37,034 bases of DNA from Alistipes sp. (GTDB lineage: Bacteria; Bacteroidota; Bacteroidia; Bacteroidales; Rikenellaceae). The translations under genes and the position numbers were made by a program. The notes beneath the pieces are model-generated. The model was given only the letters and a program-made list of their open reading frames with translations, did not search any database and was not told the DNA's origin. Of the stretch, positions 23,788 through 32,890 are shown piece by piece; within the stretch, counting starts at the first letter, position 1; the number at the start of each line of letters is the position of its first letter. The stretch lies in contig JAFVSV010000018.1 of the NCBI GenBank assembly GCA_017503575.1, positions 1-37,034 of the forward strand. Reading direction: 5' to 3'.

Positions 23788-25704
23788 ATGAATAGATTAT
23801 CAAATATTGTAAAAAGAGTCCTCTTGCTATGTGTGGCGACGTTAGCTACAACCGTTGTCGGCGCACAGACAGTGACGTGGTCTATACAGCCTATCTATGA
23901 CAACCTCGAGGAGTACGCCCCAAACGCCTATAAGTGTACTATTGGCGATAAGCACGGCGTGGTACTCGCTAATGGTGAGGTCGTCGTCCCCGTTGAGGCC
24001 GATGAGATTACGCCTGCATACGAGGGCAAGGCGTTGACACTCGTCAACAGAGGCGACCTGCAACTCATCACCGGCTTCCTCGATATAGAGACTATGAAGT
24101 ACTATAAGCTCGAGGAGACGTACTATACAAACGATCAGTATAGCCACTTCTCTGAGGGGTTGATATCTGTTAGAAATTACAAAGGTCTGATGGGCTACCT
24201 CGATGTTCAGGGTAATGTCAAGGTGGACTTCAAATATGACACGGCGTACCCATTCAGCGAGGGCTTGGCTTTGGTGCATCCCGTCGGTGGCAAGAAGAGC
24301 GAGATCTATATCAGCAAACACGGGCAGATTTTGCAGATGGGCTTCGACAATGGTAAGATACAGTATGGCACTACCTTCAAGGATGGTAAGGCTATCGTAT
24401 GCCACGGCTCGAGATTGTACACCATCAGAAAGGGACAGCGCCCCGAGTACTTTGCTGGTGAGATTAAGTATGATCCTTTCGATCACTCACTAATGGGCGA
24501 GACAAGCAAGGCAGATGACTACTACAAGTTTGAGCCCGAGCCATTCTGTGCGGATGTCGAGATCTTTCAGCTTGGCGAGTTCAAGGGCTATCGCTTTGGC
24601 GATGGCACTACCATACCTGCCCAGTTTGAGCATATAGAGAACTTCCGTGGCCTCTATGCTAAGGCATGGCAGAACTCTAAGTGTGGATTGTTCAAGTTGG
24701 TGAATATCTCGTTCGATATCGCCTACTCTACCGATGATCTTATAATCAATGCAGATGGTCAACCAACAGAGTATGAGTTGACGTTGGATATTGTTGGCGG
24801 ATATAGCACCAACAAGTTGCGCGTTGAGTTTGACTCGGGTAATGGTGTTTTGGAGCCTATCGAGATGAGTGGTGATAGCGAGCACCTTGTTTACCGCGCA
24901 GTGCCCAATATGGCTGATGGCGCCGAGAAACTTGCTACACGTTGTAAGGTGTGGTACGATGGCTTCTTGGTGAGGGATGAGCGCCACACAATCAATGTTA
25001 AGTATCAGGTTAATATCTCTATTTCGGAGATTATGGCAGTGGGCACCAAGGCAAGCAAGGATAATATACAGTGTGTTACGGCTACTGTTACCAACAAAAC
25101 TGCAAAGACTCTTATCGTAGATGTGAAGTTTACGGCTCAGTCTCAAACTAAAGATGAAAATGGTCAAATCCGTGTCTCAAGAGGTAGTCAGTCATATCCC
25201 GTGACATTGAGAAGTGGCGAGAGCAGGGCTATTGAGCATAAGTGTCATGTCTACAAGGACTTCTATTCGGAGGTAGAGGTTGAAGTATTGGACGATGCTG
25301 GTAATCACATGATTGGTGACGAGAATGTAGTTCTCTTGACTCGCAATGATGCCGATGATAGCTTTGTTATCTCTAATATCTATGCGGTAGGCGATGCGGC
25401 TAATGACGCTGATAAGCAGACTGTCATGGCTACGGTGACTAACAATACTATTGAGGCGGCAACTGTCACAATTCAGATTGCGGCAACATCTCAGCAGAGA
25501 AACGAGAGTGGTGATATCAGCGATGCGACCATCACGAATACGATCTCGGAGATAACCCTCGAGGGTGGTCAGAGCATTAATATCCCGTTGGAGTGTACTG
25601 TGTTGAATGGCTATACTACGCCGGTTGATGTTCGTGTCGAAGTAGATGGCGTGAAAAGGGCCGAGAAGACACGATATGTGGTATTGACACCTTTCTACGA
25701 GTAA
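23788..25704 (+). CDS. Secreted WG-repeat protein with two C-terminal Ig-like domains (pair 2)
   Basis: The start at 23788 gives 638 aa and a clean signal peptide (MNRLSNIVKRVLLLCVATLA..VVGAQ); the frame is open to a GTG at 23758, which would add a poor leader. The WG region (~20-330) aligns block by block with the pair-1 protein (TVTWSIQPIYDNLEEYAP, KHGVVLANGEVVVPVEADEI, YSHFSEGLISV, FKGYRFGDGTTIPAQFEH). It then carries two tandem CARDB/Ig-like domains (IMAVGTKASKDNIQCVTATVTN ... and IYAVGDAANDADKQTVMATVTN ...), where the paralogue has one. Both proteins end PFYE. Secreted, probably periplasmic or surface. Confidence 0.82.
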   Translation: MNRLSNIVKRVLLLCVATLATTVVGAQTVTWSIQPIYDNLEEYAPNAYKCTIGDKHGVVLANGEVVVPVEADEITPAYEGKALTLVNRGDLQLITGFLDIETMKYYKLEETYYTNDQYSHFSEGLISVRNYKGLMGYLDVQGNVKVDFKYDTAYPFSEGLALVHPVGGKKSEIYISKHGQILQMGFDNGKIQYGTTFKDGKAIVCHGSRLYTIRKGQRPEYFAGEIKYDPFDHSLMGETSKADDYYKFEPEPFCADVEIFQLGEFKGYRFGDGTTIPAQFEHIENFRGLYAKAWQNSKCGLFKLVNISFDIAYSTDDLIINADGQPTEYELTLDIVGGYSTNKLRVEFDSGNGVLEPIEMSGDSEHLVYRAVPNMADGAEKLATRCKVWYDGFLVRDERHTINVKYQVNISISEIMAVGTKASKDNIQCVTATVTNKTAKTLIVDVKFTAQSQTKDENGQIRVSRGSQSYPVTLRSGESRAIEHKCHVYKDFYSEVEVEVLDDAGNHMIGDENVVLLTRNDADDSFVISNIYAVGDAANDADKQTVMATVTNNTIEAATVTIQIAATSQQRNESGDISDATITNTISEITLEGGQSINIPLECTVLNGYTTPVDVRVEVDGVKRAEKTRYVVLTPFYE

Positions 25705-25723
25705 ATAATTAAAAATACAGGAT

Positions 25724-26422
25724 ATGTTAAGAAAAACTTTTTTACTACTAATCGCATCTCTCTTTGCTTTGAGTGTTAATACTCAAGCTCAGGAGAATGA
25801 GACATCATCTGTTGATGTTGAGGATGCGACATACGACGAGTCGCTCGATAACGCGTTTGTTGTCTCGGATCCTAAATGCCGTGTGGGCCTTGGCCCCAAG
25901 GTGGGTGCGAACTACTCATTGGGTCAGATCCATCAGAATGCAAATTTCAACGTTCAGAATGGATTTGGCTATCAGGCAGGTCTTGTTCTGAATGCGCACT
26001 TTGGCCGTCGTTCGATATCGAGCCGTGGTGGTACAGGCTGGTTTGGTCTTCAGGTTGAGGGCCTCTATTCAAAGAAGTCTGTGGTTATCAACGAAGCAAA
26101 GCACGATTTCCAGAGCTATGAGATTCCATTTATGTTGCAGCTCTACTTAGCTCCTCGCTTCTATATCGAGGCAGGCCCAACGTTTATGGGTTATTTCAAG
26201 TATAGCACCACTGCTAAGGAGCCTCAGGAGATGATTTTTACGCCTGGCAAGATTGATACATTCGATGTGATGCTCTCTGTTGGTCTTGGTTATAAGAGCA
26301 GAAGTGGCTTTATGTTGGGTGCTCGCTACAATATAGGACACCTTGAGCTTGCTGGCGACTTCCCTATCACCACGAGTACGGTTATGATCTCGATGGGCTG
26401 GGCTATTAATATGGTTAAGTAG
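25724..26422 (+). CDS. Outer-membrane beta-barrel protein (pair 2)
   Basis: 232 aa, paralogue of the 23005 gene: signal peptide (to ~23, NTQAQ), then GLGPKVGANYSLG, GYQAGLVLNAHFGRRSISSRGGTGW, YIEAGPTFMG, SVGLGYKSRSGFML and a C-terminal strand VMISMGWAINMVK. The N-terminal acidic region after the signal is diverged. It follows the WG-repeat gene by 19 bp, repeating the gene order of pair 1. Confidence 0.85.
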   Translation: MLRKTFLLLIASLFALSVNTQAQENETSSVDVEDATYDESLDNAFVVSDPKCRVGLGPKVGANYSLGQIHQNANFNVQNGFGYQAGLVLNAHFGRRSISSRGGTGWFGLQVEGLYSKKSVVINEAKHDFQSYEIPFMLQLYLAPRFYIEAGPTFMGYFKYSTTAKEPQEMIFTPGKIDTFDVMLSVGLGYKSRSGFMLGARYNIGHLELAGDFPITTSTVMISMGWAINMVK

Positions 26423-26451
26423 ATAGAATTACAATAAAAAATTAGTAAACA

Positions 26452-27471
26452 ATGAGACGTTTTTTACTTTTAGCAATAGTTGCAGTTGCAACACTTTTCA
26501 ACTCGTGTCAGAATGAGAATATTACTGTTAGACGAGCAATAGATTTGAAGATTAATCTTGAGACAATTATTGAGCCATTCACATACGAGGAGTTAGACGG
26601 TGAATTGAGTAAGCCTTATGCTGATTACGAGTTGCGTACACAAACGTTAATTTATGATATTGATGGCGACTTGGTTGAGTCATATACAGACTACTCTGAT
26701 AGCTACAATGCTATTATTAAAAGATCATTATCTTTGGGTAATGGTACATATCGTATAGTTGTTATCAATGATGTGATTAATCGTACACCAGGTGATGAGT
26801 CGCACTATTGGGATATAAAGAATGTAAGTAACCTGAATAATTTAACACTTATCCCTTCTGATGAATATTGGGTTTCGCGAAGTGCTACACTTGGATTGGC
26901 ATGTCAGGAGATTAATATCTCTGATAACCTCAATGGGGCTTTGGAGATCAATGTGGAGCCAGCTGGTGCTTTATTGTTATTCAATGTCAAGAATGCACAT
27001 AAATACGATGATATCGACTATACTGTATTTAGAAGCTCAACGATAGGTAAATCAATATTGTTTGATAAATCTGGAGAAATAATATATCAAAAAGAGGTGG
27101 CAGACGCTGGTCGTACCAATGCACTAAGTCTAATTCCCCCAGGTTCAGAGGGTAAAATTGTGTATGGTTATCTGTTTTTAATGCCTATCGGCGAAACTGA
27201 TATTGATTTTCGAGCCATTTCAACTAGTGGCGAAGTGTTATATGATAGCGAAGTGTTGCGTGTAAACCTTAAGAAGGGTGATGAGTGGCGCTTTGCGTTA
27301 GATTATCGTGATGAAACAACGGGTGAGACAACACTTCGTTGCGAGTTGATGAATGGCGATGATAATACCCGTGGTACATTGCCTGCAATAGATAGCGATA
27401 ACATTGTTGAGATGGGTAACACCTTCCAGGAGCTTGGTCCAAAGGAGTATAGAGTGTTGGATCTAATCTAA
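26452..27471 (+). CDS. Lipoprotein, fimbrial-anchor-like (uncertain)
   Basis: 339 aa with a lipoprotein signal (hydrophobic 4-16, FNSC, Cys19). The rest is beta-rich in two halves (~25-150 and ~165-300). The pattern of 'IYDIDG-LVESYTD ... L-NGTYRIVVINDV' resembles FimB/Mfa2-type fimbrial anchor lipoproteins, but this is a weak impression. The gene is more A/T-rich than its neighbours, suggesting a separate origin. It is followed 4 bp later by the S41 peptidase gene. Confidence 0.65.
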   Translation: MRRFLLLAIVAVATLFNSCQNENITVRRAIDLKINLETIIEPFTYEELDGELSKPYADYELRTQTLIYDIDGDLVESYTDYSDSYNAIIKRSLSLGNGTYRIVVINDVINRTPGDESHYWDIKNVSNLNNLTLIPSDEYWVSRSATLGLACQEINISDNLNGALEINVEPAGALLLFNVKNAHKYDDIDYTVFRSSTIGKSILFDKSGEIIYQKEVADAGRTNALSLIPPGSEGKIVYGYLFLMPIGETDIDFRAISTSGEVLYDSEVLRVNLKKGDEWRFALDYRDETTGETTLRCELMNGDDNTRGTLPAIDSDNIVEMGNTFQELGPKEYRVLDLI

Positions 27472-27475
27472 CCTT

Positions 27476-28828
27476 TTGATGATGCGTGTGTCCATCGTCA
27501 TATGTGCGGCGTCTCTACTACTTTGTGGTTGCTCACCCGACGACATAGAGTCGGGTGGGTCAACCGTGGTGGTAGAGTACACATATACGGATGAGAATAG
27601 GTGGATTTATGAGACCATGAGTCGCAACTACTTCTGGCGCGAGGATCTACCGGACTCACTATCATGTGACTACAATCTACACCCACGTCTGTTCTTTGAA
27701 TCGTTACTATCCAGAGAGGATAGATTCTCCTATTCGTCAGAAAATGGTAGCTTTTCTCGTGCGACAGAAGATATGCCATGCGAGGGCTTCGCATATCAGC
27801 GCTACGTCGATGCCGAGGGCGATACCTACTACCAGGTCTTGTATGTTACCTCGGACGAGTTGCGCAAGCAGGGTCTGCGCCGTGGCGACTTCTTGACTCG
27901 TATGGGTGCCGACGAGCATGGAGCACTGTTTCGCAGGGTGCGTTTTAATAATGGTGTTGCCAGCGATGATGGCCTAACGATACGTTGCGATAATAGGAGT
28001 CGTGCGACATCAGATAATAGTGTCTTGTTGGATACGATATACCATATCGAGGGCAGGAAGATAGGTTATCTGTGTTACTTAAGCTATGACGAGGTGCATG
28101 AACTTACCGATGCGCTGGTTGGCTTCAAGGAGAATAACATCGATCACTTAATACTCGACCTGAGGTATAATTCGGGAGGATATGTTAATACATGCAACTA
28201 CCTATGTTCGAGGATAGCCCCAGAAAAGGCGCAAGGAGAGATATTTCAGATCCATGAGTATAACGATATCATCGCGCTGGAGAACTACCGTGAGACGGGC
28301 GACAGCTTAACATATACATATTTTAGTCCTCTACCTGATCCCGATGGCAACTTCTTGGGAACTCCAGTATTTGGGTTGAATATGCCCCGATTGTATGTTA
28401 TCACCTCTCGTCGTACTGCTTCAGCGAGCGAGGCTACCATAATGTGCTTAAGACCATATATGCCTGTGCATGTCATTGGTGAGCGCACTGTGGGCAAGGG
28501 GCTTGGAATGACCACATACTCAACCTCGCGATGTAGAGTGAATATTGCGCCAATCACATTCAGATACTATAATGCCGATGGCGTGAGTGTCCCAGACGTT
28601 GGTATTATTCCCGATCGCTACTGCCCCGATGGATACGAGACGCTGAGACGCGATATAGGTGATATACGAGAGCCCCTATTATTGACAACGCTTAAATATA
28701 TGGGGGTATGTGTTGATGTAGAAGATGTAGACGAGGAGGTGGTGACTCGTAGTGGAAATATCCCATATTTGACTCCTTTGGGGGAGCCATCATTTGTTAT
28801 AGAACATAAACTTAAATACACATATTAG
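27476..28828 (+). CDS. S41-family (C-terminal processing) peptidase lipoprotein
   Basis: 450 aa with a lipoprotein signal (LCGC, Cys19, followed by SPDDIE, acidic like surface-export signals). An N-terminal helical region (~35-90) is followed by a PDZ-like part (~105-175, LRRGDFLTRMG) and the S41 core: DLRYNSGGYVNT (about 230), TASASEATI with the catalytic Ser (about 323), and VGKGLG with the catalytic Lys (about 348). Tsp/Ctp proteases cleave C-termini or process envelope proteins. It may act on operon partners. It overlaps the operon tightly (4 bp upstream, 1 bp downstream). Confidence 0.88.
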   Translation: MMMRVSIVICAASLLLCGCSPDDIESGGSTVVVEYTYTDENRWIYETMSRNYFWREDLPDSLSCDYNLHPRLFFESLLSREDRFSYSSENGSFSRATEDMPCEGFAYQRYVDAEGDTYYQVLYVTSDELRKQGLRRGDFLTRMGADEHGALFRRVRFNNGVASDDGLTIRCDNRSRATSDNSVLLDTIYHIEGRKIGYLCYLSYDEVHELTDALVGFKENNIDHLILDLRYNSGGYVNTCNYLCSRIAPEKAQGEIFQIHEYNDIIALENYRETGDSLTYTYFSPLPDPDGNFLGTPVFGLNMPRLYVITSRRTASASEATIMCLRPYMPVHVIGERTVGKGLGMTTYSTSRCRVNIAPITFRYYNADGVSVPDVGIIPDRYCPDGYETLRRDIGDIREPLLLTTLKYMGVCVDVEDVDEEVVTRSGNIPYLTPLGEPSFVIEHKLKYTY

Positions 28829-28829
28829 T

Positions 28830-30077
28830 ATGAGAAGAAAACTTATTTACCTTGTTGCACTGCTTGTTGGCGCTGTTACTTCTGCCAATGCGCAGTCTGT
28901 TCAAACATTGGTGTTGAGCAATGGCTCGGAGTTGGATGGCTACATCTCGGCTCAGCGCCCAGGTGTCGACCTCACCTTTAGCTCAAACCGCGCACTCATG
29001 TATCTCAACCCCGCAGAGGTGAAGAGCATCGTTGACCATGAGGTAGGCATTGCTGATCTCAGCGATGAGTGGAAGGCATGGGCGGAGGCAGAGGATGCCT
29101 ACATCGGTATTGGCGACAACCGAGTATTTGTTTTGAGCGATATCATCATGAAAGATGGCAGCCCTATCAGTGGTGTGCGAGTACTCGAGAGAGGTGGCCG
29201 TGTGAAGTATCTGGAGTATAAATCTAATAAGCATCTGCTCAAGTGGGATCAGATATCACTTATTAAGAGCGTTAAGCGTACTCGTTCACAGCTTACAGGT
29301 ATCGACCGTGTATATAAGCTCGCCAATGGTAGCGAGTTCGCTGGTCAGTATGCCGAGGAGGTACCAGGCAAGACCGTATGTCTATATAACAACAACGGTT
29401 TTGTTGAGGTTATTCCTATGGATAAGGTGGTTAAGGAAATGCGAGTGAAGGTTAACCCTCATCAGTCGCTCTTCGAGCAGAGTGAGTATCTCGATATCGT
29501 GGAGATGAAAGATGGCTCTAAACATACTGGTATTGTCATTGAGCGTAATTTTACCGAGGACGCCGTATCGAGCTATCTCCTTATTCAGATCGACAACGGC
29601 TCTATTATCAGCCTTAAGTTAAACCAGGTTGTTGAGTACCGCAAGGCGCAGAATATGGAGTTTAAGCCTCTCTATGATGTCTTGCTTCGCGAGGGCGAGT
29701 TCATGGTAAACCGCACCGAGGTCAAGGCACAGACAGCGACGATTGATGATGATATGGTCTTTGTAGATGAGACCCAGTGTGGTGTAGATGTAGCGTACAT
29801 GGCACCATTCGTTGAGATCTCTGTGGAGTCATGCTTCGCAAAGGAGGAGGATTATCACAACATCAAACTCATCAAGATGAGAAAGTATCGTGATGATAAG
29901 CAGAGTATCCTCCATGGCTTTGCAAAGTCGAATCTCGAAAAGTACAGCCTCCATCCATTGAGTGTTATTACAAGCTGCAATAATACTACAAAGATGACCT
30001 ATAACGTATACGAGCCAGGTTTGTACGCCATTTATAATGTCGCTACAAATGAGACCTATCTGTTCAATGTGAAGTAG
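28830..30077 (+). CDS. Secreted protein with four Sm/SH3-like repeats, unknown function
   Basis: 415 aa with a signal peptide (1-22, ANAQ). Four related ~45-residue units begin with the pattern hydrophobic-x-(N/D)G(S)-x-x-x-G and end with a 'hydrophobic-x-x-V-(V/K)' strand: residues ~26-68 (LSNGSELDGYI), 104-147 (MKDGSPISGV), 161-203 (LANGSEFAGQY) and 221-271 (MKDGSKHTGIV). Such short five-strand barrels are common in Bacteroidota secreted proteins. The C-terminal ~130 residues are unrelated. It is the last gene of the operon, 1 bp after the S41 gene and before the terminator. Confidence 0.75.
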   Translation: MRRKLIYLVALLVGAVTSANAQSVQTLVLSNGSELDGYISAQRPGVDLTFSSNRALMYLNPAEVKSIVDHEVGIADLSDEWKAWAEAEDAYIGIGDNRVFVLSDIIMKDGSPISGVRVLERGGRVKYLEYKSNKHLLKWDQISLIKSVKRTRSQLTGIDRVYKLANGSEFAGQYAEEVPGKTVCLYNNNGFVEVIPMDKVVKEMRVKVNPHQSLFEQSEYLDIVEMKDGSKHTGIVIERNFTEDAVSSYLLIQIDNGSIISLKLNQVVEYRKAQNMEFKPLYDVLLREGEFMVNRTEVKAQTATIDDDMVFVDETQCGVDVAYMAPFVEISVESCFAKEEDYHNIKLIKMRKYRDDKQSILHGFAKSNLEKYSLHPLSVITSCNNTTKMTYNVYEPGLYAIYNVATNETYLFNVK

Positions 30078-30115
30078 TGCATATCGAGCATAAATAACAT
30101 CATTTTATACAGACC

Positions 30116-30155
30116 GTGGGGATGGCTAAAACAGATTAGTCATCCCCACTCTTTT
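30116..30155 (+). terminator. Intrinsic terminator of the kinase operon
   Basis: 14-bp stem GTGGGGATGGCTAA / TTAGTCATCCCCAC (one G-U pair), 6-nt loop, then TCTTTT. It lies 38 bp after the last stop codon. Confidence 0.92.
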
Positions 30156-30177
30156 GTGCTGCTTGGTGAGATATATA

Positions 30178-32517
30178 TCACTCGAAGTCAACGCGCGTCT
30201 TCATGCCACGACGACACTTAACCTCTGCCTTGCGGCCATCTGGTGTGCATATCACAACGCGCTGGTTGCTACCACTCACCACCCACGCCTCGACAACGCG
30301 ACCATCGCGCCAGCGGCATGACACCTCGATGTTGCCACGCGCCTTAAGACCGCGGAACTCGCCCGATGACCATGCCGTGGGAAGAGCTGGCAGTAGCGTT
30401 ATTCGTCCATCGTGGCTCTGCAGTAGCATCTCCATGATGCCCGCCGAGCCTCCAAAGTTGCCATCAATCTGGAATGGCGGGTGAGAGCAGAAGAGGTTGG
30501 GGTATGTGCCACCATGGTGGGCGCCATCTACAATGGCGGGCTCGAGGAGTGCCCCGAGGAGTCTATGGGCCCTATCCCCATCACCAAGGCGTGCCCAGAA
30601 GCATATCTTCCATGCGCGTGACCACCCCGTGCCAGCGTCGCCACGAACATCAAGGGTGCGACGCGCTGCCGCCATAAGCTCTGGGGTATGACGTGTTATC
30701 TGCGTGCCTGGGTATAGGCCGAAGAGGTGTGACACATGTCTATGTTGCGGCTCTACCTCCATATACTCCTCCATCCACTCCATAATCCTACCATCCGTGG
30801 CTATGCGGTTAGGTGCGAGACGCTCGATAGTAGCCTCGAGATTGCGGCTATACTCATCGTCATAGCCGAGTATCTTGGCAGCCGTAATGACAGCCTTAAA
30901 TAGCTCGCGAGCTATCTGGTTGTCCATCGTCGAGCCGAGGCATACATGGGTGACGATACCGCGTGCAGCATCCTCTTTGTTAAGATAGAAGCCATTCTCG
31001 GGTGATGTGGTGGGCGCTGTGACGAGATAGTCCGTATCGGGGTACTCCACAAGTATAGAGTTCAGAAACGTGGCGGCACCTCGCATAATAGGGTATGCCC
31101 TCGCAAGGTACTCCTTGTCGAGCGTATATAGATAGTGTTCCCAGAGGTGTAGGGCGAGCCATGCTCCGCATGTGTTTGTGGCGCCCCATGATGGGTCCTC
31201 CGACGGCGCTGTGAAGCCCCATGCGTTAGCTAATACATGAGCGCACCAACCATCGGCATTGTAGAAGTGATGTGCCGTGTGCTCGCCCAATATGGATAGT
31301 CGCTCTGCATATCGCGTTAGTGGGTCTATAAGTTCGGTGAGGTTGCCCACCTCCAATGGCCAGTGGTTCATCTGTTGGTTGATATTTAGGTGCATATCGC
31401 CATTCCACGGACACCATGTCGTGTTTGCCCATATACCCTGGAGGTTAGGTGGTAGCACGGCGTTGTGTGCCGAGGCGATTAGTAGGTAGCGCCCGTATTG
31501 AGCATAGAGTGCAGCGAGTGCCGCATCATCGCTACCAGCAGCATAGCGCTGAAGACGTTCGTCAGTAGTAATATCCGAGGGTTGCTCTCCTATGTTGATG
31601 ACGACTCTGTCGAATAGCTCGCGGTGCGCTTCGATATGCCTGCGACGTAACCTGTCATAACTCTTATGAGTCGCCAGCGCCCTCTCCACACGCTCGCGAT
31701 AATCTGCCTCTGCGTAGCTTGTGGCTGCGGCAATAAGTATGGTTGTCTCGCGGCTATTGTTGATGGTTAGAGTGTCGTCCGACGCCTCTACGGTGCCATC
31801 CCCTATGATGCGAATGCGACCGTAGAATGATACTCCATCGGCATCGCCACCACTCGGTAGGGTGCCACTTATCGAGAGGGTATTACCCGCAGCTTCAACA
31901 TTCATGCCCATGGGGTGGGATAGGGTGATACGATAGCTTGTTGCACTATCGGCGCTGAGACGAATTGCGGAGATGTTGTCGGCCATGGAGCAGAAATACT
32001 CGCGCCTATACTTTCGGCCATTAGCATGGTAGCTGGTGCGTGCTATGGCCTCCGAGAGGTTTAGCTCACGGTGGTAATCCTCAATCAAGAGCTCCTCGAC
32101 GCCTATGTGGTCGATATGCAGGTCGGCAAACATCGAGTAACTGCCATACTCGGGTGATGATGAGCCACCGCCCGAGCATGTGAAGTGCCTGTACATCAAT
32201 AGCTCTGCACTGCGGTTGTCACCACGGCGGAGGGCTTCGCGTATTTCGGGTAGATATTTAGCCGCCTCGCTGTTATCGGTGTGTTGCACACCTCCTGCCC
32301 ACATAGTACCCTCGTTGAGTATAATGTGGTCTGTAGCTACGCCTCCCGACATCATCATGCCCATGCGGCCGTTGCCCAGAGGTAGGTACTCCTCCCATAT
32401 TGTTGCCGCCTTGTCGTACCATAGCCGAAGATTGGCATTTGGTGATTGCGCCCATGAACTGCTAATGTTTATAAGAAGTAGCAGTAGGATAACTCTTTTT
32501 ATGGCATGTGTTCTCAT
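30178..32517 (-). CDS. GH95 alpha-L-fucosidase-type glycoside hydrolase
   Basis: 779 aa with a signal peptide (1-23, SWAQ). The N-terminal beta domain (~30-280, LPLGNGRMGMMMSGG, LNEGTMWAG) leads to an (alpha/alpha)6 barrel (~310-700). Residues expected for the inverting mechanism are visible: N378 and N380 (WNGDMHLNINQQMNHWP), acid E507 (SPENGF) and D685 (FQIDGNFGG). The family removes terminal alpha-1,2-fucose (some members alpha-L-galactose) from host mucin, milk or plant glycans; which substrate applies here is not clear. Length is typical. It is monocistronic, convergent with the kinase operon. Confidence 0.93.
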   Translation of the reverse strand: MRTHAIKRVILLLLLINISSSWAQSPNANLRLWYDKAATIWEEYLPLGNGRMGMMMSGGVATDHIILNEGTMWAGGVQHTDNSEAAKYLPEIREALRRGDNRSAELLMYRHFTCSGGGSSSPEYGSYSMFADLHIDHIGVEELLIEDYHRELNLSEAIARTSYHANGRKYRREYFCSMADNISAIRLSADSATSYRITLSHPMGMNVEAAGNTLSISGTLPSGGDADGVSFYGRIRIIGDGTVEASDDTLTINNSRETTILIAAATSYAEADYRERVERALATHKSYDRLRRRHIEAHRELFDRVVINIGEQPSDITTDERLQRYAAGSDDAALAALYAQYGRYLLIASAHNAVLPPNLQGIWANTTWCPWNGDMHLNINQQMNHWPLEVGNLTELIDPLTRYAERLSILGEHTAHHFYNADGWCAHVLANAWGFTAPSEDPSWGATNTCGAWLALHLWEHYLYTLDKEYLARAYPIMRGAATFLNSILVEYPDTDYLVTAPTTSPENGFYLNKEDAARGIVTHVCLGSTMDNQIARELFKAVITAAKILGYDDEYSRNLEATIERLAPNRIATDGRIMEWMEEYMEVEPQHRHVSHLFGLYPGTQITRHTPELMAAARRTLDVRGDAGTGWSRAWKICFWARLGDGDRAHRLLGALLEPAIVDGAHHGGTYPNLFCSHPPFQIDGNFGGSAGIMEMLLQSHDGRITLLPALPTAWSSGEFRGLKARGNIEVSCRWRDGRVVEAWVVSGSNQRVVICTPDGRKAEVKCRRGMKTRVDFE

Positions 32518-32544
32518 CTCTATGGTGGTGTTTGTACTCTTCTA

Positions 32545-32552
32545 CAAAGTTA
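32545..32552 (-). promoter_or_regulatory. Candidate -7 box of the GH95 gene
   Basis: TAACTTTG on the minus strand (TAnnTTTG type), 28 bp before the start codon. No matching -33 element is seen. Confidence 0.45.
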
Positions 32553-32631
32553 CATATTTTTTTGTAAATATATTTTCACTTTTCTGTTCAATTAGTAGTG
32601 AGGAGTGGGAGGGCGCTATGCTTTATTGGGC

Positions 32632-32646
32632 GCAGGCGATGCCTGC
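32632..32646. other. Small hairpin in intergenic region 32553-32834
   Basis: GCAGGC-GAT-GCCTGC. The surrounding 32553-32834 stretch has further short palindromes (GAGCTTTAGCTC, GCTCTCTGAGAGC) but no gene or promoter that I can support. Confidence 0.5.
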
Positions 32647-32833
32647 TTGTTCGGGCGCTTCGCTTGATAAATGTCAATGAGCTTTAGCTCCTGCCCGACT
32701 AAAGGGACTTTGCTCCCGCCCTTGGTCGAGCGCGGACGGAACGAGAAGAGAGGGGGAAATTTGGCGCTCTCTGAGAGCTCCATGTTCTCTCTGTTATCTC
32801 TCTGTTGTCGCTGTTGTCATTTTTATCGGGTGC

Positions 32834-32870
32834 AAAAAAATGCGCTCGACCGAAGCCGAGCGCATTTTTT
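32834..32870. terminator. Intrinsic terminator of the beta-helix protein gene
   Basis: Stem AAAAAATGCGCTCG / CGAGCGCATTTTTT with an 8-nt loop, 20 bp past the stop codon; works in both directions. Confidence 0.88.
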
Positions 32871-32890
32871 AGATACAAGTGTACAATATA

